A stretch of 64,000 bases of DNA from the NCBI GenBank assembly GCA_036873135.1, contig JAPTYO010000017.1, forward strand, positions 15,872,001 to 15,936,000, in the 5' to 3' direction. The position numbers and the translations under genes were made by a program. This document shows positions 57,203 through 64,000 of this stretch, piece after piece (position 1 is the first letter of the stretch; the number at the start of each line of letters is the position of its first letter). Below the pieces are notes generated by a model. The model was not told the DNA's origin. It saw nothing but the letters and a program-made list of their open reading frames with translations, and did not search any database. The stretch comes from Clarkia xantiana subsp. parviflora. Its lineage: Eukaryota; Streptophyta; Magnoliopsida; Myrtales; Onagraceae.

Positions 57203-60200
57203 ATGGCAGGCGTATATGTCATTCATGGGGGCTATGGAGCTGGAGGAGAGTCAGCAAATGCCAGAGAAGCATATATGGCAGAGTTAGGGGCTCCTAAGCC
57301 AAAAGAAGAACAAGCAGAAGGAAAGAGAGAAGACATAATAGAATTTTCAAGAAGAGACATGGAGCATGTGTTACCAGACAACAAGGATGCCCTGGTCATA
57401 ACAATGAAGATCACTGATATGGACATTGGGAGAATCCTAATAGACAGTGGAAGCTCACCCAACATCATTAGCAAGAAGGTCCTCAACATACTAGGAGTAA
57501 GGCCAAGTAGCATAAAACAGGTTCACTCCCCCTTGGTAGGATTTTCAGGAGAGCCAACATACCCACTGGGGGCAGTCACACTACCTGTGACACTGGGTAC
57601 AGGCCAGAGGCAGCTAAAGATTGATGTCCCATTCTTCATCACAGAAGAAATGGAGGAGTACAATGGGGTCCTAGGTACCACTACAATCAACAAGTGGGGT
57701 ATGGTACCATCAACACTACATCAGAAAATGAAATTCCCCACAGGCCAAGGAATAGGGGAAGTAAAAGGTAACCAGAAGGTAGCAAGGAAATGTGCAAGGA
57801 TTGCACTAGGCAAGAGAAAGAAAACAAGAGAAGTCCTACTAGTAGACGAGGACCCAAGAAAAGATCATGGAAGACCAGCCCCTATGGAGGAACTAAAAGA
57901 GATACTCATAGAAGAACCCGATAGGAAGGCCAAAATCGGGACTGCCTTATCTCAGGAAGAGGAAAACCACTTAGTAGCTTTACTAAGGGAATACAAGGAT
58001 TTATTCGCCTGGTCACCAAGCGATATGCCAGGAATATCAGAAGAAGTAATCTCACACAGGCTCAATATAGACGCGGCAACGCGACCAACAACACAGAAGG
58101 TGAGACCAATGGGAGGAAGCAAAAAGATAGCTATCCAAGAAGAAGTAGAAAAGCTACTAAAGGCAAAGTTCATCAAGGAAATCAGATTCCAGACATGGGT
58201 GGCAAACCCAGTACTGGTAAAGAAGCCGGGGGAAGTTGGAGAATGTGTATTGACTATCGTGACCTAAACAAGGCATGCCCTAAGGACTCATATCCCCTAC
58301 CAAGAATAGATCAGTTAGTGGATGCAACATCAGGTCACCAACTAATGAGCTTCATGGATGCATACTCAGGATACAACCAGATAAAAATGGCCCCCGAGGA
58401 CGCCCCTCACACAGCATTCTATGCTGATAGTGAGATATACCATTACACGGTGATGCCTTTCGGACTCATAAATGCTGGAGCAACATATCAAAGAATGGTC
58501 AACAAAATCTTTGGGGACATGATAGGGAAAACAATGGAGGCATATGTGGACGATATGATAGTCAAATCCAAAGAGAAGAAGGACCATGTGGAGAACCTTC
58601 GCTCAACATTCGAGAGGATGAGGCAGTACCAAGTCCGTCTAAATCCGAAAAAATGCGCATTTGGGGTGCAATCAGGAAAATTTTTAGGCTTCATGGTAAG
58701 CCAGCGAGGCATAGAGGTAAACCCCGAAAAACTTCAAGCAATTGAAGAAATGCAGTCACCTACGAAGCACAAAGAGGTTCAACGACTGAACGGGAGATTG
58801 GCAGCCCTTAACAGATTCCTATCCAAAATAGGAGACAAGGCATTACCCTTCTTTGAGGTACTAAGGGCAAACAAGAAATTTGAATGGACACCGAGATGTG
58901 AGGAAGCCTTCCAGCAACTCAAGCAACACCTAAAAACACTACCGCCCTTAGCAAAGCCTACACCAGGGGAGCCCCTCTACCTCTACATCTCCGTGAGCAA
59001 TGTGGCAGTAAGCTCAGTGCTAATTAAAGAAGAAAACGCTGCACAATTGCCGGTATACTTCGTAAGCAAAACATTGGCAAAGTATGAGATCAACTACTTG
59101 CCAATAGAAAAGTACCTCTATGCACTGATTATATCAGCAAGAAAGTTGAGACCGTATTTTCATGGGCATGAAGTAACAGTCCTCACAGACCAACCATTGA
59201 AACACCTCCTACAGAGACCAGACACATCGGGAAGACTAACCAAATGGGCAATTGAGCTAAGTGAGTTTCGCATTCATTTCGCCCCAAGAACAGCCATAAA
59301 GGGTCAGGCTCTAGCAGATTTTATCGCCGAATTCACTGGAATTAATCCAGACGAAGACTTGGGAGAAGTCAAAACTACATGCGAGGCAAGTAGTAGTCAG
59401 GAGACACAATCAGAAGAATTATGGGAGATGCATACTGATGGGTCATCCAACGGAGGAGGTTCAGGTGCAGGCCTCTTACTATACCCACCAAACAGCGATA
59501 CACCTATGCGCTATGCCATGGCACTTACCTTTAAGGCAACAAACAATGAGGCTGAGTACGAAGCACTAATAACTGGCCTGAGAATAGCCAAAGGAGTAGG
59601 GGCAAAGCATTTAAGGGTCAAGTGTGATTCTCAACTAGTTGTCAATCAAGTGAAAGGAATCTACACTGCAAAGTCCGAAAACATGCAGAGATACTTACAG
59701 CAAGCCAAGGACCTGATAAAGAGCTTCCAAAGCTTCGACATTGAGTCAGTCCCAAGAGAACAAAACCAAGAGGCAGACGCCTTAAGTAAACTAGCCTTAG
59801 GGACAGAAGCAGGCAAAGAGGTTCACTTCGTAGAGCAAAGAATGCAATCAGTGATAGAACAAATGGAGGTTCTAGCAATAGATGAAGCAGAAGCCTGGAT
59901 GACACCAATGCGACAATACATCATGGAAGGAAAGCTCCCAAAAGATAAGGTGGAAGCAGTCAAGATTGAAAGAATGGCTAGGAATTACGCAGTGATGGAC
60001 AATGAACTCTACAAGAAAGGATACTCCACACCTTTCCTCAAATGCATAGCATACCAAAAACAGAGAGAGTGCTGGCAGAACTCCATGAAGGAGATGCGGG
60101 GTGCCATGAAGGAGCACGGTCAATAAGCCGAAAGGTCTACAACCTAGGATACTATTGGCCATCAATGAGCAAAGAAGTAGCAGACTTGGTACAAAAATGT

Positions 60201-61127
60201 GATCACTGCCAAAGGTACTCCAGAAATATAACAGCCCCACCAGCAAAGCTAAGCTCCATCTCAGGAGCCTGGCCTTTCGCGCAATGGGGGATTGATTTGA
60301 TAGGCCCCCTACCAAAAACAAAAGGTCAGAAGACTTGCATAATTGTTGCAATAGACTACTTCTCCAAGTGGATAGAAGCAAAGGCAATGGGGAAGACAAC
60401 AGACGACCAAGTCGTCAATTTCATCCAATCTCACATTGTCTCGAGGTACGGGGTGCCAAGAGCAATAATAAGTGACAATGGCCCACAATTCAAGAGCAAG
60501 AAATTGCAGTGGTATTGCGAAAGACTGAATATAGACCACCGTTTCGCATCAGTAAAGCACCCTCAGACAAACGGACAGGTAGAATCGGCAAACAAGATAG
60601 TGCTAGATGGCCTAAAGAAACGACTCCACGCCACCAAGGGAAGTTGGGTAGATGAGCTGGAAAATGTTCTATGGGCAGTGCGGACAACACCAAAGATATC
60701 CACAGGAGAAACGCCATTTGGCCTAGTGTACGGAACTGAAGCGGTGGCACCAGCAGAAATAGCTGTACAATCACTGAGGACCAAGTACTTTGAGGAGCAT
60801 GAGAACAACAAAGCAAGACTTTTAGATTTAGACATGGTGGAGGATAAAAGGTGGAATTCAGAAGAAGCACAGACACGAATGCGCCTTGTCTCAGCAAGAT
60901 ACTACAACCGCCAAGTCAAGGAGAGACAATTCCACGTAGGAGAACTGGTACTAAGAAGGAATGAGTTCTCACACTTAGACCAAGTCAGAAAATTATCTCC
61001 GAAGTGGGAAGGACCATACAAGATAGCGTCAGTTCCCTACGTAAACGCGTACCGCCTCGAAGATGGGGAGGGGTATATCTCCACAAACACCTTCAGTGGA
61101 GAGCACCTAAAGAAGTACTACGTATAA
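57203..61127 (+). pseudogene. pol: B2 protease-RT-RNase H-integrase with two frameshifts
   Basis: Starts MAGVYVIHGGYGAGGES, as in B1, with no Gag. Protease LIDSGSS is near 57436-57456. The frame is open to 58267, where one G is lost (AAGCCGGGGGAAG against AAGGCGGGAGGAAG in B1). The next stretch (to 60126) has YVDD at 58543-58554 and RNase H MHTDGSSNGG. A second 1-bp loss near 60055 (CATACCAAAAACAG against CATACCCAGAAACAG) breaks the integrase start. The third stretch (60042-61127) has HHCC, GIDLIGP, SDNGPQF, QVESANK and ends EHLKKYYV. CAG at the B1 stop position is intact. All catalytic residues are present across the pieces. Confidence 0.92.
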
Positions 61128-62100
61128 GAAGAAAGCACAAGCAAAAGACCATATCCTTAGTTTCATATTTCACATTTTGCGTGTTCCAGCTTTCCAAATT
61201 TTCAAAAAACAACTTTTGAGAAGGAGAACTCACGAAGTTACTCCAACTCTACAACTATCTTTGATTCCTACAAAGGATGTCTTGGTGCACCAAGGCATCC
61301 CACGTGTACAAAAACATGCATGCTCCTAAGGGAGTACAAGTTACTCAAAAGTATTTTCCAGTGAATGTATTGGTATAATCACGAAGTTATCCTTACACAG
61401 ATATAACTTCAAGTCAACGACAGGTTCGACGCCCCCAAGAGCGTATCTTGAGAGTAGTTTTCATACTACGACATTCGACGCCCCCAAGAGCGTATCTTGA
61501 GAGTAGTTTTCATACTACGACATTCGACGCCCCCAAGAGCGTAACTTGAGAGTAGTGTTCATACTACGACCTTCGACGCCCCCAAGAGCGTATCTTGAGA
61601 GTAGTTATTACACTACGACCTTCGACGCACCAAGAGCGTATCTTGAGAGTGGTTTCCAAAAACTACGAACTTCGACGCCCCCAGGAGCGTATCTTGAGAG
61701 TAGTGTTCATACTACGACCTTCGACGCCCCCAAGAGCGTATCTTGAGAGTAGTCATTACACTACGAACTTCGACGCACCAAGAGCGTATCTTGAGAGTGG
61801 TTTCCAAAAACTACGAATTCGACGCCCCCAGGAGCGTATCTTGAGGTAGATTTGCAACCTACCAGATTCGACGCCCCCAAGAGCGTATCTTGAGGTAGAA
61901 AAAACACTACCAGTTCGACGCCCCCAAGAGCGTATCTTGAGGTAGATTTCAAACAACCAGTTCGACGCCCACCAGGAGCGTATCTTTGGTCTAACCTGAG
62001 CCCTCCGGGAGCCTATCCTGTGAAACGTTAAGTGCCATCCGAGAGCCTGTCTCGTGAACAGTTTTCGACGCCCACCAAGAGCGTATCTTTGGTCTAACAG
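61128..62100 (+). repeat. B2 3' tandem repeats
   Basis: About 300 bp of AT-rich sequence, then about a dozen GACGCCCCCAAGAGCGTATC units of some 48 bp (61428-62095), ending in one 103-bp type copy. Same family as B1, with fewer copies. Confidence 0.85.
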
Positions 62101-62482
62101 TACAACGTATACCGTGTAAGGGGTATCAGAAGAGATCATCACACCATGCTCAGAAGGATACCATGAGAAAGAAATTTCTAAGTAAAGTAATGTGAAGAAC
62201 AAGTAATGTTTTTTCTTTATGAAATGGCAGGTATGACATGAAGGAAAGCATGAAAGAAAGATAAATAAAGGAAACACACCAAGGGAAGGGTCTATAACCA
62301 AAGAGCCATACACAAGGCATAGGGAGACATCATGAGAAGAGATATAAGCACACGGCCATGTATACAACGAGTAGAGACAAGTGTATCAGACAAAGATGGC
62401 AACACTAAGAAAGGTGGAGTTTTAAACTCTAAAGACAACCACAACTCACAAACACACGAGACTACCACAAGAAATAGGGGTA
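62101..62482 (+). other. B2 spacer, no gene seen
   Basis: AT-rich spacer homologous to B1 33575-33980, downstream of the antisense ORF stop. No gene supported. Confidence 0.5.
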
Positions 62483-63542
62483 CTATCCCTTCATCTTCGC
62501 AATATGCTTAATAGCAAAGTCTGACAAATCACCAAGTCGAGAGAAAGGAAAGTCAGGAGCAATCATGTGAATACGCTCAAGAATCTCCTTCAAGGAAATA
62601 CGCTTCGCCACAGAGCAGCGAACGTCGATAGTAGCCTGATAAGCGGAGGAGGCCATATACTCAGCAATGGCACACTCCTTCGCCTCCATACGAAACATTT
62701 CCTCCAGAGAGATTAACTCAGCAGCCCGGAGTGTCTCATCACGATAAGACCTTTGCCTCAACGCCTCAACCTCTTCATTGAGAAGAGCAATGCGACCCTC
62801 CAAGTCTCGGCACCGCAAATCGGTGATGCGACTATGCTCCAAACAGCTAATAAGACTAGAGTTAAGGGAGACACAAATGTCCTCGTACACCTTCCTCTCC
62901 TCAGCAAGATCAATAGCAAGGGTGGATAAATTAACAAGGTCGGCCATACCCTGCAACAAAAACAAAAGATGAGACGGATAACGCACGAAGAAGAAATATG
63001 CTAAAGGATAAAACGGTTACATTACAGGAGCATAGCGAGCCAACACATCATGAGCCAATTCATAAGTTGCCTCCGACCCTTTAGACAGGGACACACGATC
63101 GGCAGGAGGAACAGCAGACTGCAAAACACGAACTCCAACCTCAGGAGATTGCAAAGAAGATTGGTTGTCAAAACGAGCCCCACGCCCATAATAAGGCGCC
63201 CACTCAGACCCAACAATTCCATCAACAGGTGGACGAGACAGCTCCTTCCGACTCAGACGTGGAAGACGAAGCCTACCTATAACAAAGCACAGAGTAAATA
63301 CCAATGTACACTAAGGAAACTCAGAGGCTCAAGGACTCACCAAACAAGGAAGAAGGAAAAGATGGCTCCCGGACCTTCGATTGGGGGGCATCAATATAGA
63401 AAGAAGATGGCACCCTAACATCACCACCCTTACCTCCAGTTAGAGAACACCTCCCCGCACTATAAAAAACCGATCTTTTTGCAATCGAAGGTCCGGTCCC
63501 AGAATTAACTACTCCCACACGTACTGGCCTTTTACTCCTCAT
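62483..63542 (-). CDS. Family-B antisense spliced ORF, open in all exons (B2)
   Basis: Predicted exons 63542-63341, 63276-63026 and 62950-62483, with introns of 64 and 75 bp, both GT..AG and in the same phases as B1. The joined frame is open: 151 codons in exons 1-2 and 155 in exon 3, about 306 residues. The N-terminus is basic (MRSKRPVRVG). The middle has RLRLPRLSRKEL and GARFDNQSSL. The C-terminal half is helical (LAEERKVYED, LEGRIALLNEEVEALRQR, ISLKEILERIHMI), probably a coiled coil, ending AKMKG. The start is the first ATG in the exon-1 frame and is shared with B1. Only this gene of B2 is free of lesions. No family recognised; splice sites are predicted by eye. Confidence 0.65.
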
Positions 63543-63680
63543 CAATCACCGGAGAGTTCTGCTGATCGAAAAAACACAGGCTCAGCCTAAAGAAAACAGA
63601 AAGCGAACAGTGGACAAGAGGTACAAACTCATTCCCCTAAAAAGATGGACACAAGGTCAAAAGACAAGAATAGAAAGACG

Positions 63681-64000
63681 ACAAGAAAGACCCCACCAGC
63701 CAACAGGCAGAGGCAGGGGGGCAGGGGGAGATAGTAATAACCCCCAGCATAAGGAGACCCCACCAGCCAACAGGCAGAGGCAGGGGGCAGGGGGAGATAG
63801 TAATAACCCCCAGCATAAGGAGACCCCACCAGCCAACAGCCTGAGGCAGGGGGGCAGGGGGAGATAGTAATAACCCCCAGCATAAGGAGACCCCACCAGC
63901 CAACAGGCAGAGGCAGGGGGGCAGGGGGAGATAGTAATAACCCCCAGCATAAGGAGACCCCACCAGCCAACAGGCAGAGGCAGGGGGGGCAGGGGGAAAT
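63681..64000 (+). repeat. B2 minisatellite, about 63-bp unit, runs off window
   Basis: At least five copies of a unit with AGACCCCACCAGCCAACAGG, GGCAGGGGGAGATAG and TAATAACCCCCAGCATAAGG. The first four are nearly identical. It corresponds to the three-copy block of B1, so copy number differs between elements. Open frames through it are repeat artefacts. Confidence 0.88.

Larger units (their letters stand above)
56148..64000 (+). mobile_element. B2: family-B element lacking gag, right end outside window
   Basis: Plus-strand element inserted in A3 integrase; the candidate target copy is AGCAT (56143-56147). 5' LTR 56148-57151, primer site, protease-to-integrase region, GACGCC tandem repeats, antisense spliced ORF and a minisatellite that runs off the window. 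Layout and leader length are the same as in B1, including the missing gag. The 3' LTR is not seen. Confidence 0.9.

Noticed and set aside
63629..63970. Open frames encoding Gly/Tyr/Leu/Pro-rich repeats
   Set aside because: They follow from a minisatellite whose unit length is a multiple of three; three frames are open at once, so no gene is indicated.

Overview
The window looks like heterochromatic nuclear DNA of a seed plant with a repeat-rich genome. I see no host gene. Essentially all 64 kb is nested Ty3/Gypsy LTR retrotransposons of the Tat type: chromodomain-less integrase, TGGCGCC primer sites, long 3' zones of short repeats, and an extra intron-containing ORF antisense to pol. Two families occur. 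Family A has LTRs of about 0.67-0.70 kb ending in ATCCAACA. Family B has LTRs of 0.72-1.0 kb ending in CCTAACA. Both LTR types start TGATGG.

Layout. The base layer is A3, a minus-strand A element, seen as three pieces: 26127-27594, 36971-38904 and 55504-56147. Four elements inserted into it. A2 (plus strand, 1-26126, left end outside the window) sits just after the ATG of A3's extra ORF. B1 (plus, 27595-36970, 5-bp target duplication AGTTC) lies in the same ORF. B3 (minus, 38905-55503, duplication GCGAC) lies in A3's 3' repeats. B2 (plus, 56148 to beyond 64000) lies in A3's integrase. A1 (plus, 47361-54508, duplication AAGTC) then inserted into the 5' LTR of B3. The target duplications and the resumption of interrupted sequence make this order firm.

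The most unusual object is inside A2. A 4.64-kb segment (RT, RNase H, integrase, 3' repeats and half of the antisense ORF) is repeated head to tail at least 4.9 times (1-22882). The junctions carry a GGTCCGC microhomology. All copies share two pol nonsense codons, so the amplified unit was already dead. Unit lengths of 4641, 4641, 4635 and 4605 differ only by three indels, and the variants are mosaic between units. This points to DNA-level tandem amplification and exchange, a retrotransposon turning into a macrosatellite.

No element in view looks autonomous. B1 and B2 both lack gag with the same junction, yet encode protease to integrase with a few late lesions. A1 has gag, protease and integrase but lost most of RT and RNase H. 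B3 has LTRs about 1% diverged, but a decayed interior in which only a protease remnant with Asp changed to His is recognisable. The copies probably depended on each other or on helpers elsewhere. B LTRs contain a run of 36-bp palindromic units whose number varies (2, 3, 4, 6, 10), even between the two LTRs of one insertion. The antisense ORF of B2 is open through three consistent exons. Many late nonsense mutations are CAG to TAG, as expected from CHG methylation decay.
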